From SW-9-67-25 sp964471665 (GTDB taxonomy: Archaea; Halobacteriota; Halobacteria; Halobacteriales; Haloarculaceae), in contig CAYYHG010000093.1 in assembly GCA_964471665.1 (NCBI GenBank), positions 1 through 11,421 on the forward strand: a stretch of DNA of 11,421 nt, given 5' to 3'. Positions 1-6,104 of this stretch are shown here, one piece after another. The position numbers and the translations under genes are program-made. Each line of letters opens with the position of its first letter. Position 1 is the first letter of the stretch. The notes beneath the pieces were generated by a model. That model did not search any database and was not told the origin of the DNA. It saw only the letters and a program-made list of their open reading frames with translations.

Positions 1-784
1 GTGCGACCGCGCGGGTGAACTCCACGGCGTCCTCGGGCGGGACGAACACGTCCAGTTGTGAGGCCATCCGCGGCCCGTCCGAGAGACCGCCACCGACCGC
101 GACGTGGAAGCCGTACTGCCACGCTCCGTCGATCTGTTTTTTCGCCGGCGTGAGGCCGACGTCGTTGATCTGGGACTGCCCGCAGTCGTGTCTGCAGCCC
201 GTGATCGTCATCTTGAATTTCCGCGGGAGGTTCGCGTACTCCCGGTTCTCGGTGAAGAACTCCGAGACTGCCTCGACGACCGGCCGGGCGTCGAAGGCTT
301 CGTGGCCCGAGACACCCGCCGCGGGACAGCCCAGGACGTTCCGGGCGGAGTCGCCACAGCCCTGGATGGTGGTGAGACCCACCTCGTCGTACTTCGCCCA
401 GATGTCGGGGACGTCCTCGACCTCGATCCAGTGTTTCTGGATGTCCTGGCGGGTCGTGATGTCCAGGTAGGCGTCACCCCACAGGTCGTTCTGTGCCTCG
501 CCGCCGTGTTCCTCGGGCGCCGTCGCGTACTCGTCGGCGATGTCGCCGATGACCTCGGCCTGTTCGGGGGTGAGGTGGCCGCCTGGCACCTTCGTCCGCA
601 TCATGAAGTAGCCGCGCTGGACGCCGTGACTGTACATGCCGGCCCACTTGAGCCGTTCCCATTCGCCGTCACCCGCGCGGGCCTCGATCTCGTCGAAGGA
701 GAGCCCTTCCTCGGCGTACTCCTTGACGTCCTCGATGACCTCGAGCGGGTGTTTCTCCTGTTTCCATTCTTCGACTGTGTTCAT
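1..784 (-). CDS. Siroheme nitrite/sulfite reductase, N-terminal part (cut by window edge)
   Basis: The minus strand reads 261 codons without a stop from an ATG at 784 and runs off the window. The enzyme would reduce nitrite to ammonia or sulfite to sulfide in the cytoplasm, using siroheme and a 4Fe-4S cluster with ferredoxin as likely donor. Family marks are YFMMRTKVPGGHLTPEQ (about residues 59-75), the repeat-1 segment DITTRQDIQKHWIEVEDVP, TTIQGCGDSARNVLGCPAAG and LPRKFKMTITGC, and a glycine-rich VGGGLSDGPRM. A GGAG sits 5 nt before the ATG and supports this start. In the family the cluster-binding cysteines lie in the C-terminal half, which is missing here. The visible half still has a C-x3-C (GCRHDC). 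The substrate cannot be decided from this half: haloarchaea carry both nitrite and sulfite versions, so no symbol is given. The family call is firm. Confidence 0.88.
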   Translation of the reverse strand, partial: MNTVEEWKQEKHPLEVIEDVKEYAEEGLSFDEIEARAGDGEWERLKWAGMYSHGVQRGYFMMRTKVPGGHLTPEQAEVIGDIADEYATAPEEHGGEAQNDLWGDAYLDITTRQDIQKHWIEVEDVPDIWAKYDEVGLTTIQGCGDSARNVLGCPAAGVSGHEAFDARPVVEAVSEFFTENREYANLPRKFKMTITGCRHDCGQSQINDVGLTPAKKQIDGAWQYGFHVAVGGGLSDGPRMASQLDVFVPPEDAVEFTRAVA

Positions 785-789
785 AGTTT

Positions 790-793
790 CTCC
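790..793 (-). promoter_or_regulatory. Shine-Dalgarno-like GGAG of the reductase
   Basis: On the minus strand the bases before the ATG read GGAG-AAACT-ATG, a 5-nt spacing. Together with the family-typical start MNTVEEWK, this fixes the start codon at 784. A ribosome binding site implies a transcript with a leader, unlike most other genes in this window. Confidence 0.45.
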
Positions 794-1100
794 AGTCGGC
801 CGCCGGGCACGACCGTTGCTCGCACTCCTCCCACGAGACCACCGTACTTGACCCGCGCCATCACGGCCAAAACCGCCCCCCCTCGCTCCTACCGGGTGAT
901 GTTACCCCTTCTCGCCAGTGGCAACCCGGCCCTGTCCGAGAGGCCCTCGGATCGCAGTCGTGCGGTTGGCCCTCTCGTCTCTGGACGCCGACCGGCCGAC
1001 CCGTCCCCGATAGCGGAGAATACACCCGGCATGTAGTGACGGTCGTGCCTGTTTTCGGGCCGATCGCCTGCCTTCGCTCGGTCGATCCCGTACCCACGCC

Positions 1101-1120
1101 TTTTATACACGAACCGTGTA
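1101..1120 (+). promoter_or_regulatory. TATA box with overlapping 15-bp palindrome (putative operator)
   Basis: TTTTATAC at 1101-1108 lies 22-29 bp before the ATG at 1130, the position expected for a leaderless haloarchaeal promoter. A perfect inverted repeat TACACG-AAC-CGTGTA covers 1106-1120, so its left arm starts inside the TATA box and its right arm ends 9 bp before the start codon. A protein bound here would block TBP or the polymerase, so repression is the natural reading. That reading, and any idea of which protein binds, is inference. Confidence 0.6.
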
Positions 1121-1129
1121 GATCCGGGC

Positions 1130-1777
1130 ATGACAGACACGGCCCAGCGGGTCGCGCTCGCCTGTCCGGCCTGTTCGCCCGACCTCGAGACGGTCCACGA
1201 GGTACTCAGCCCCGGCGGGCAGGCGACAGTCCGGTGTGGCGAGTGTGGACACGTCCACAAGGAGACACTGCCGGAGGAACGCACCGTCGAACGCGAGGTC
1301 ATTGTCTCCCAGGACGGCGAGTCGTTCCCGGCCTCGGCGGACGTGCCCGCCGACGAGACGCTCGCCGTCGGCGAGGAGTTCCTGCTGGAGACCGACGAGG
1401 CCATCGTGACAGTCCGCGTCACGAGTCTCGAACTCGACTCGGGGCGCGCCGAGGAGGCCGTCGCCGAGAACGTCCGAACCATCTGGACGCGCGCCGTGGG
1501 CAACGTCAGCGTCAGCGTGACGGCTCACCCGAAGGGTGGCGAGGACGACGAGACACGCGGGTTCGACCTGCAGGTTCCCGGCGACTACGAGTTCGTCGTC
1601 GACGAGACCGACGAACTGGGCGGCGAGGAGTTCACCGTCGAGGGGATCATCGTCCGCGACGACGCACACGGGTACGAGTTCGAGCAACTCGACCACGGGG
1701 GCGATACCGTCTTCGCGAAGGACGTCAAACGGCTCTACGTGAGAGACGAGTCGACCACCGCGTGGTCGGCCTGGTAA
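1130..1777 (+). CDS. HVO_0476-family zinc-finger protein
   Basis: This 215-residue acidic protein has no established function that I know of. The N-terminus carries a zinc ribbon with CPAC at residues 12-15 and CGEC at 36-39. The rest (about 45-205) is a Glu/Asp-rich, probably beta-rich region with no membrane segment or signal peptide, so it is cytoplasmic. Length and layout match the haloarchaeal family named after Haloferax HVO_0476. The ATG start places the first CxxC properly and lies about 22 bp downstream of the TATA box, consistent with a leaderless mRNA. The stop is followed after 1 nt by the ATG of the isoaspartate methyltransferase, so the two are almost certainly co-transcribed and translationally coupled. 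A link to protein repair is inferred from this spacing only. Confidence 0.85.
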   Translation: MTDTAQRVALACPACSPDLETVHEVLSPGGQATVRCGECGHVHKETLPEERTVEREVIVSQDGESFPASADVPADETLAVGEEFLLETDEAIVTVRVTSLELDSGRAEEAVAENVRTIWTRAVGNVSVSVTAHPKGGEDDETRGFDLQVPGDYEFVVDETDELGGEEFTVEGIIVRDDAHGYEFEQLDHGGDTVFAKDVKRLYVRDESTTAWSAW

Positions 1778-1778
1778 C

Positions 1779-2405
1779 ATGCCCGATCCAGAGGCGGAAC
1801 GCGGTGCGCTGGTCGACCGCCTCACCCGCCGGGAGGATCTCGACGCCGGGACCGACCGGGCACTGCGGGCGGTGCCGCGCCACCGTTTCGTCCCCGAGAC
1901 CAAGCGCGACTCGGCCTACCGGGACACCCCGCTGCCGATCGGCGAGGGACAGACGATCAGCGCGCCACACATGGTCGCCATCATGACCGACCTGCTCGAT
2001 CTGCGGGCGGGGGACCAGGTACTGGAGATCGGAACCGGCTGTGGGTACCACGCCGCGGTCACGGCCGAGGTGGTCGGCGCCGGGAACGTCTACAGCGTCG
2101 AGTACCACGACGGACTCGCGCGCGACGCCCGCGAGAACCTCGCCGAGGCGGGCTACGAGGCGGTGTCGGTCCGCGTCGGCGACGGCAAGGACGGGTGGGC
2201 CGAGCACGCCCCCTACGACCGTGCGTACCTGACCTGCGCGGCAGAGGCGTTCCCCGCGGCCGTGGTCGATCAGGTCCGGACAGGCGGGGTCGTTCTGGCC
2301 CCGATCGACACCGGCCGGCAGGTTCTCGTCCGGGCGCGCAAGCGCGCCGACGGGTCGCTGGAACGCGAACGGCACGGTCACGTCCGGTTCGTCCCACTCC
2401 AGTAG
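1779..2405 (+). CDS. pcm: Protein-L-isoaspartate O-methyltransferase
   Basis: This 208-residue enzyme transfers a methyl group from S-adenosylmethionine to L-isoaspartyl residues that form in ageing proteins, the first step in restoring normal Asp. The family's substrate-site motif GEGQTISAPHM is intact at residues 55-65, and the SAM-binding glycine loop VLEIGTGCGYHAAV is at 81-94. The acidic residue that binds the ribose hydroxyls follows in VYSVE (104-108). Length is normal for the single-domain archaeal form. The ATG lies 1 nt after the stop of the zinc-finger gene. It is the canonical member of a tandem pair with the divergent copy 48 bp downstream. Confidence 0.95.
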   Translation: MPDPEAERGALVDRLTRREDLDAGTDRALRAVPRHRFVPETKRDSAYRDTPLPIGEGQTISAPHMVAIMTDLLDLRAGDQVLEIGTGCGYHAAVTAEVVGAGNVYSVEYHDGLARDARENLAEAGYEAVSVRVGDGKDGWAEHAPYDRAYLTCAAEAFPAAVVDQVRTGGVVLAPIDTGRQVLVRARKRADGSLERERHGHVRFVPLQ

Positions 2406-2421
2406 CCCGTTGCGTGGCGGT

Positions 2422-2431
2422 CAATTCATTA
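2422..2431 (+). promoter_or_regulatory. Possible internal promoter of the methyltransferase paralogue
   Basis: CAATTCATTA is an AT-rich patch in otherwise GC-rich DNA, 23-32 bp before the ATG at 2454, the usual TATA distance for a leaderless transcript. It is not a strong TATA match. The 48-bp gap between the two methyltransferase genes, against 1 nt before the first one, also fits a separate start of transcription. Confidence 0.4.
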
Positions 2432-2453
2432 CTGTCCGCGACAACACCCGGAC

Positions 2454-3203
2454 ATGGAACCGGCGGTACTGCGCGACGACATGGTCGACAGCCTCGAACA
2501 CGAGAGCAAGGGCTGTGTCCACAGCGACACGGTGTCGGTCGCGATGCGTGCGGTCCCGCGCCACGAGTTCGTCGACGACGAACGGGGCGCCTACGCCGAC
2601 CGCCCGTTCGAGCGACTCGGGACCCGGGTGCTCGCGCCCAGCACCGCCGCCCGCCTCCTCGAGGCGCTCTCGCCCGAACCCGGCGACTCCGTGCTCGTGG
2701 TGGGAACCGGCGTCGGCTACACCGCGGCCGTCCTCGCGGAGGTGGTCGGCGACCGCTCGGTCCACGCTGTCGACATCACGCGCCGTCTCGTCTACGAGGC
2801 CCGCGAGAACCTCGCAGGCGCCGGCTACGAGGGCGTCCTCGTGGACTGTCGCGACGGGGCCGGCGGCTTCCCCGAGTACGCGCCCTACGACCGGATCTTG
2901 CTGGAGGCGGCGGCGGTGCGTCCCCCGGCGGCGCTGGTCGACCAGCTCGCGGCCGGCGGGCGGCTGGTGATGCCTCTCGGCGCCCGCGAACAGACGCTGG
3001 CCGTCGTCGACGGAGACGGCGACGTCGAGCGGCTGGGATCGTGTGCGTTCGATCCGATGCTCGTCGAGGGCGAACAGGCCGACACCGTCGAGCGCAACCG
3101 CACCCGCAGGGAGGACCGCGAGTTCGCCCAGCGGGACGCCCGCCGTCGGAAGGGGTGGGAACTCGACTGGATCGACTGGGACGGCCGACAGTCGAGGCGC
3201 TAG
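2454..3203 (+). CDS. Divergent protein-L-isoaspartate methyltransferase-like paralogue
   Basis: This 249-residue protein is clearly a paralogue of the gene before it. It shares AMRAVPRHEFV (residues 30-40), the SAM loop VLVVGTGVGYTAAVLAEVVG (80-99), EARENLAGAGYEGV and YAPYDRILL. The motif that shapes the isoaspartyl site differs: GQTISAP of the canonical copy is GTRVLAP here (56-62), so the conserved Ser is Leu60 and the preceding Gln and Thr are Thr57 and Arg58. A charged tail of about 45 residues after 203 (VERNRTRREDREFAQRD, ending in WELDWIDWDG) is absent from the canonical copy. SAM binding looks retained, while isoaspartate repair activity is doubtful. It may methylate another target or act as a partner of the first copy; both ideas are inference. 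The stop codon overlaps that of the convergent gene. Confidence 0.85.
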   Translation: MEPAVLRDDMVDSLEHESKGCVHSDTVSVAMRAVPRHEFVDDERGAYADRPFERLGTRVLAPSTAARLLEALSPEPGDSVLVVGTGVGYTAAVLAEVVGDRSVHAVDITRRLVYEARENLAGAGYEGVLVDCRDGAGGFPEYAPYDRILLEAAAVRPPAALVDQLAAGGRLVMPLGAREQTLAVVDGDGDVERLGSCAFDPMLVEGEQADTVERNRTRREDREFAQRDARRRKGWELDWIDWDGRQSRR

Positions 3204-3643
3204 CGGTCGACCACCAGCAACGCGGTGTTGTCTCTCCGGTCGTCGTACTCCCCACTCGGCGGCTTCACGTCGAACTCCACGGTCCCTTTCGCCTGGTTGT
3301 CCGAGAGTTCCGGATCCAGACGCAGCGTGGCCGTTCCGTTGTATCCCGTCTCGGCCGTCACGAGGCCGTCGATGCGTGCGTCACCGCTCGTGGCGATGAC
3401 GGTCGCGTTGGCGATCGGTTCTCCCTCCGGGTCGACGACCGTCACGGTGACGTCCGTGGGGCCTTCCGTGACCACCTCGGGTTGGGGCCGGACGTCGAGT
3501 TCGCTCACGCCGAGCGATCCCAGTCCGGAGATGGTGTTCATCATCACCCCGAGACTGGCGACTCCCACGACGAGGGCGATGACCAGCCGGATCGGTAGTC
3601 CTTCGATGGCGCGTTCGTCGCGCCTGAGACTTCTGTCTGGCAC
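3200..3643 (-). CDS. Small membrane-anchored protein with exported Ig-like domain
   Basis: This is a 147-residue protein read from a GTG at 3643. The N-terminus is charged (RRDERAIEGLP, residues 7-17), followed by one hydrophobic segment (about 16-38), then a Gly/Ser linker and a beta-rich domain (about 50-147). The domain contains TDVTVTVVDPEGEPIANATV, typical of carboxypeptidase-regulatory or Ig-like folds on archaeal surfaces. A single-pass protein with the domain outside is likely. The ERAIEGLPIRL start recalls pilin-like leaders of haloarchaea, but no standard prepilin cleavage site is evident. No ATG lies in a sensible position. The frame stays open far upstream, but that stretch is the antisense of the aminotransferase gene. 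A T-rich box 26-32 bp before the GTG supports the chosen start. Function unknown. Confidence 0.72.
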   Translation of the reverse strand: MPDRSLRRDERAIEGLPIRLVIALVVGVASLGVMMNTISGLGSLGVSELDVRPQPEVVTEGPTDVTVTVVDPEGEPIANATVIATSGDARIDGLVTAETGYNGTATLRLDPELSDNQAKGTVEFDVKPPSGEYDDRRDNTALLVVDR

Positions 3644-3668
3644 GGCCGGGGCTGGTCCCGTCTTCCGA

Positions 3669-3675
3669 CAAAAAG
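3669..3675 (-). promoter_or_regulatory. TATA-like box of the Ig-like protein gene
   Basis: The minus strand reads CTTTTTG, 26-32 bp before the GTG at 3643. This distance is right for a leaderless transcript and is the main reason for preferring the GTG start. It stands back to back with the promoter of the aminotransferase gene in a 99-bp gap. Confidence 0.5.
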
Positions 3676-3710
3676 ACTCGGGCAGTCGGCCAGACCGTCG
3701 AGAGACGCGG

Positions 3711-3718
3711 CTTTCAAG
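3711..3718 (+). promoter_or_regulatory. TATA-like box of the aminotransferase gene
   Basis: CTTTCAAG lies 25-32 bp before the ATG at 3743, as expected for a leaderless haloarchaeal gene. It is a moderate match only. The two divergent boxes in this gap are about equally far from their own start codons. Confidence 0.45.
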
Positions 3719-3742
3719 CCGGCAGCGTCCGAGACAGACGGT

Positions 3743-4846
3743 ATGGACCCTGAACAGTTGCGCGCGGAGATACCCGCATGCGAGGAGTGTGTCTATCTCA
3801 ACACTGGCGCGAGCGGGCCCAGCCCCCATCGCGTCGTGGACGCGGTCCAGGACTTCCAGGAACGCCACAAGTACGACGCACCCTGTGGCGAGGGGATGTA
3901 CGAGGTAGCCACCGAGGCCCGCGAGAGCGCCCGCGAGGCGATTGCGGGGTTCGTCGGCGCCGAATCCGGGGAAATCGCACTCACCCGCAACACTGCCGAG
4001 GGCATCAACCACGTCGCGACTGGCGTCGACTGGGAACCCGGCGACGTGGTCGTCCGGACGGATCTGGAACATCCCGCGGGAGAACTCCCCTGGCAGCGGA
4101 TGGCCGACCGCCACGGCGTCGAGGTGCGCGAACTCGAAACCGAGCGGGGCCGACTCGACCGCGACGACCTGAAAGCAGCCGTCGCAGACGCCCGCCTCCT
4201 CTGTGTGAGTTCGCTGTCCTGGAACTACGGCACCTGTCTCCCCGTCGGCGAGATCGTCGATATCGCCCACGACGCGGGGACGCTGGTGCTGGTCGACGCC
4301 GTCCAGTCGCCCGGCCAGGAACCGGTCGACCTCTCTGGGTGGGGTGCCGATTTCGTCGCCGCCTCCGGCCACAAGTGGCTGCTCGGCGCCTGGGGATCTG
4401 GCTTTCTGTACGTCGACAGCGACGCCCTCGACAGCCTCCAGCCCAGCCGTATCGGCTACTTCTCGGTCACTCGCGACGCCGAGGATGGCTACGAGTACGC
4501 CCCCGACGCGAGCCGGTTCGAACTCGGAACCACGGCGATCGCTCCCTACGTCGGACTCGAGGCCAGCGTCGACCTCTTCGAGGAGGTGGGGCTGGAAACT
4601 GTCGGGTCGCGTATCGACCGCCTGACAGACCGTCTGAAGGATGGGCTCGGCGATGACCTGGTGACGCCCCGCGATTCGGAGTCCGGACTGGTAGCGTTCG
4701 CCACGGACGACCCCGACAGGACGGTCGAGCGACTGGCCGCCGAGGGCGTCCGGATCCGTTCGATCCCGGATCCAGAGGCCTGCCGGGTGTCGGTTCACGT
4801 CTTCAACACCGCCCGCGACGTCGACCGACTGCTCGAGGTACTGTAG
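3743..4846 (+). CDS. Class-V aminotransferase family PLP enzyme
   Basis: This 367-residue cytoplasmic enzyme has the fold-type I architecture of the SufS/class-V group. The N-terminal CVYLNTGASGPSP (16-28) binds the cofactor phosphate and substrate region. RNTAEGIN lies at 82-89, the cofactor ring Asp is D185 in LVLVDAVQ, and the Schiff-base Lys is K211 in SGHKWLLG. FELGTT follows, and the C-terminal CRVSVHVFNT holds the substrate carboxylate Arg. Cysteine desulfurases of the SufS type carry a catalytic Cys in an R-x-G-x-x-C loop about 15 residues before that Arg. Here the stretch is shortened to RIRSIPDPEA and has no such Cys, so desulfurase activity is unlikely. A lyase or aminotransferase is more likely, with unknown substrate. 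It stands alone, divergent from one neighbour and convergent with the next. Confidence 0.88.
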   Translation: MDPEQLRAEIPACEECVYLNTGASGPSPHRVVDAVQDFQERHKYDAPCGEGMYEVATEARESAREAIAGFVGAESGEIALTRNTAEGINHVATGVDWEPGDVVVRTDLEHPAGELPWQRMADRHGVEVRELETERGRLDRDDLKAAVADARLLCVSSLSWNYGTCLPVGEIVDIAHDAGTLVLVDAVQSPGQEPVDLSGWGADFVAASGHKWLLGAWGSGFLYVDSDALDSLQPSRIGYFSVTRDAEDGYEYAPDASRFELGTTAIAPYVGLEASVDLFEEVGLETVGSRIDRLTDRLKDGLGDDLVTPRDSESGLVAFATDDPDRTVERLAAEGVRIRSIPDPEACRVSVHVFNTARDVDRLLEVL

Positions 4847-4868
4847 ACCGTGTCCGTCCCGGACGGTC
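4846..4868. terminator. Inverted repeat between convergent genes, possible bidirectional terminator
   Basis: The 20 bp between the two convergent stop codons contain CCGTCC-C-GGACGG (4854-4866). An outer repeat GACCGT/ACGGTC (4846-4851 and 4863-4868) is an alternative pairing that takes in one base of one stop codon and two of the other. The structure is GC-rich and lacks a T-run, which archaeal termination usually prefers. A terminator role is therefore a weak inference. Confidence 0.3.
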
Positions 4869-5520
4869 ACCCGTCGCCGACGGGTTTGCGCCTGAGTTCG
4901 TCGATGCGGTCGCGCAGTTGGTCCAGTTCCGACTCCAGGCGCTCGCGCCGCTCGATGAGTTCGCTCAGTTCGTCGGTGTTGACAGAGTGTCCCTCCTCGA
5001 GGGCAGCCTCGAGGGCGTCGTTGGTTGCCTGGACCACGTAGCTGGCCGTCCCGAGAAGTTCTCCCGGCGATCCGCGTGACTCGTAGAGTTCGACCTCCCC
5101 CGAGTGGACGGTGTAGGCGACCAGTGGAACCTCCTCAGTGTCGTGGTAGGTCGTCGTCACGTCCATCCCGGTGATTGGGTTCTTGCGGTCGTCGGCGAGT
5201 TCCAGCCGGACGACGCTGAACGGTTCCGACAGCGTCGGATACGTCTCCGCGATCTCGCGCAGTGTGTCCGCGGGTTCGACACCCAGCTGGGACTCGACGT
5301 CCCCGAAGAACTGTTTCGAGTCCGCGAGGGTGAGAGCGACTGTCAAAAAGGCGCCGCGATCGGTGTCCGCAAACGACCGGACGCGGTCCCGGACGACCTC
5401 GTGTTCGCCCTCGAGTGCGAGCCGTTCGAGGTCGTCGAGCAGCGCCCGCGTTCCCCGCTCGCGCCTGAGGAACTCCTCGACGATCGCCCCCGGCATCTCG
5501 CCGCTGTCCGCGTCGTGCAT
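4867..5520 (-). CDS. Uncharacterised haloarchaeal protein with C-terminal coiled coil
   Basis: I do not recognise a family for this 217-residue acidic protein. Residues about 9-95 look helical and carry many charged residues (AIVEEFLRRERGTRALLDDL). Residues about 100-160 look beta-rich (FSVVRLELADD, VTTTYHD, VPLVAYTVHSGEVELYE). Residues 183-211 form a heptad-like amphipathic helix (LSELIERRERLESELDQL), most likely a dimerising coiled coil. There is no signal peptide, membrane segment or cysteine cluster. The ATG at 5520 has a TATA-like box 21-28 bp upstream. An in-frame ATG at codon 9 is the alternative. It lies 79 bp downstream of folA on the same strand, so it may be partly co-transcribed with thyA-folA, but its own promoter argues for independence. 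No function is proposed. Confidence 0.72.
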   Translation of the reverse strand: MHDADSGEMPGAIVEEFLRRERGTRALLDDLERLALEGEHEVVRDRVRSFADTDRGAFLTVALTLADSKQFFGDVESQLGVEPADTLREIAETYPTLSEPFSVVRLELADDRKNPITGMDVTTTYHDTEEVPLVAYTVHSGEVELYESRGSPGELLGTASYVVQATNDALEAALEEGHSVNTDELSELIERRERLESELDQLRDRIDELRRKPVGDG

Positions 5521-5540
5521 ACGTGTCCTTCGCTTTCCCC

Positions 5541-5548
5541 GGTAAAGT
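5541..5548 (-). promoter_or_regulatory. TATA-like box of the coiled-coil protein gene
   Basis: The minus strand reads ACTTTACC, 21-28 bp before the ATG at 5520, in the 79-bp gap after folA. The box suggests that this gene can be transcribed apart from the thyA-folA operon. An AGGA 5 nt before the ATG could add a ribosome binding site. Confidence 0.45.
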
Positions 5549-5599
5549 CGTTGGTGTCCCTGGCACCCGTGACTCGACTGGCGTCCGTGTTCGTGATAG

Positions 5600-6088
5600 T
5601 CAGCCCCGGGCGCGGTACTCTACGACGTCCAGATCGTCGCCGATCCGTCGCCGGTCGGTCTCGACCCACCGGTCCTCGTCGTGTCCCGGCCAGTAGGTGT
5701 CCCCGTCGTGGGGTTCGGGGATCCGGGTCACCAGGAGCCGGTCGGCGATCGGGAGGACCTGCTCGTAGACCTGGCGGCCGCCGATCGCGTACGCGGTCTC
5801 GGCTCCGGTTTCGCGCGCGGCGTCCAGCGCCTCGTCGAGTCCAGACGCGACGATCACCCCCTCGGGCACGTCGGGCTCACTCCTGCTGAGCACGATGTTG
5901 GTCCGGCCAGGGAGCGGCCCGCCGATGCGGTCGACGACGCGCTCGAAGGTGGTCCGGCCGACGATCACCGGACACCCCATCGTCTCCGACCTGAAGTGGC
6001 GGAGGTCGGCGGGGTAGTGCCAGGGCATGCCGTCCCCGGCACCGATGACACCGTTCTCAGCGACAGCCACGATGACAGCGAGTTCCAT
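5600..6088 (-). CDS. folA: Dihydrofolate reductase
   Basis: This 162-residue enzyme reduces dihydrofolate to tetrahydrofolate with NADPH. That regenerates the cofactor oxidised by thymidylate synthase, whose gene lies 16 bp upstream. Family marks are AVIVAVAENGVIGAGDGMPW (4-23), the active-site helix HYPADLRHFR (24-33) with acidic Asp28, the nucleotide-binding VIVGRTTFE (41-49), LSRS (67-70) and AIGGRQVYE (101-109). Length is normal. The ATG at 6088 gives the usual MELAVIVAV start and is preceded by a GGAGG. It is the second gene of the thyA-folA operon. The same arrangement is known from Haloferax, where the genes are called hts and hdrB. Confidence 0.95.
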   Translation of the reverse strand: MELAVIVAVAENGVIGAGDGMPWHYPADLRHFRSETMGCPVIVGRTTFERVVDRIGGPLPGRTNIVLSRSEPDVPEGVIVASGLDEALDAARETGAETAYAIGGRQVYEQVLPIADRLLVTRIPEPHDGDTYWPGHDEDRWVETDRRRIGDDLDVVEYRARG

Positions 6089-6091
6089 CGT

Positions 6092-6097
6092 CCCTCC
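6092..6097 (-). promoter_or_regulatory. Shine-Dalgarno sequence of folA
   Basis: The minus strand reads GGAGGG-ACG-ATG, a strong match to the anti-SD of 16S rRNA at short spacing. It fits haloarchaeal practice, in which promoter-proximal genes are often leaderless and internal operon genes use SD sites. It fixes the folA start at 6088. Confidence 0.6.
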
Positions 6098-6104
6098 ACG
6101 ACTC

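Larger units (their letters stand above)
785..1129. other. Non-coding region between the reductase and the zinc-finger gene
   Basis: These 345 bp separate two divergently transcribed genes. I find no frame with family-like protein sequence on either strand. Frames that are open here are Arg/Ser-rich shadows. The right end holds the zinc-finger gene promoter. No convincing TATA box for the reductase was found at the usual distance. The minus-strand T-run opposite 869-872 and an imperfect palindrome at 894-907 (gggtgatgttaccc) are the only weak candidates for its control region. There is also a run of seven C at 876-882. Confidence 0.5.

Noticed and set aside
894..907. Imperfect palindrome gggtgatgttaccc upstream of the reductase
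   Set aside because: Only the outer 4 bp and two inner pairs match; too weak to call an operator without conservation data.
934..976. GAGAG-GCC and GGCC-CTCTC as a possible hairpin
   Set aside because: The arms need a bulge and enclose a long loop; such pairs are expected in GC-rich DNA.
104..1036. 310-codon plus-strand frame opposite the reductase
   Set aside because: The minus-strand reductase explains the sequence, and the plus frame has no recognisable motif.
2195..3598. 467-codon plus-strand frame over the two methyltransferases
   Set aside because: Extremely Arg/Gly/Pro-rich product in the wrong frame of two clear enzymes.
3644..4870. Long minus-strand open frame that extends the Ig-like protein by about 400 codons
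   Set aside because: It is antisense to the well-supported class-V PLP enzyme and shows no family-like sequence. High GC leaves few stops in this frame.
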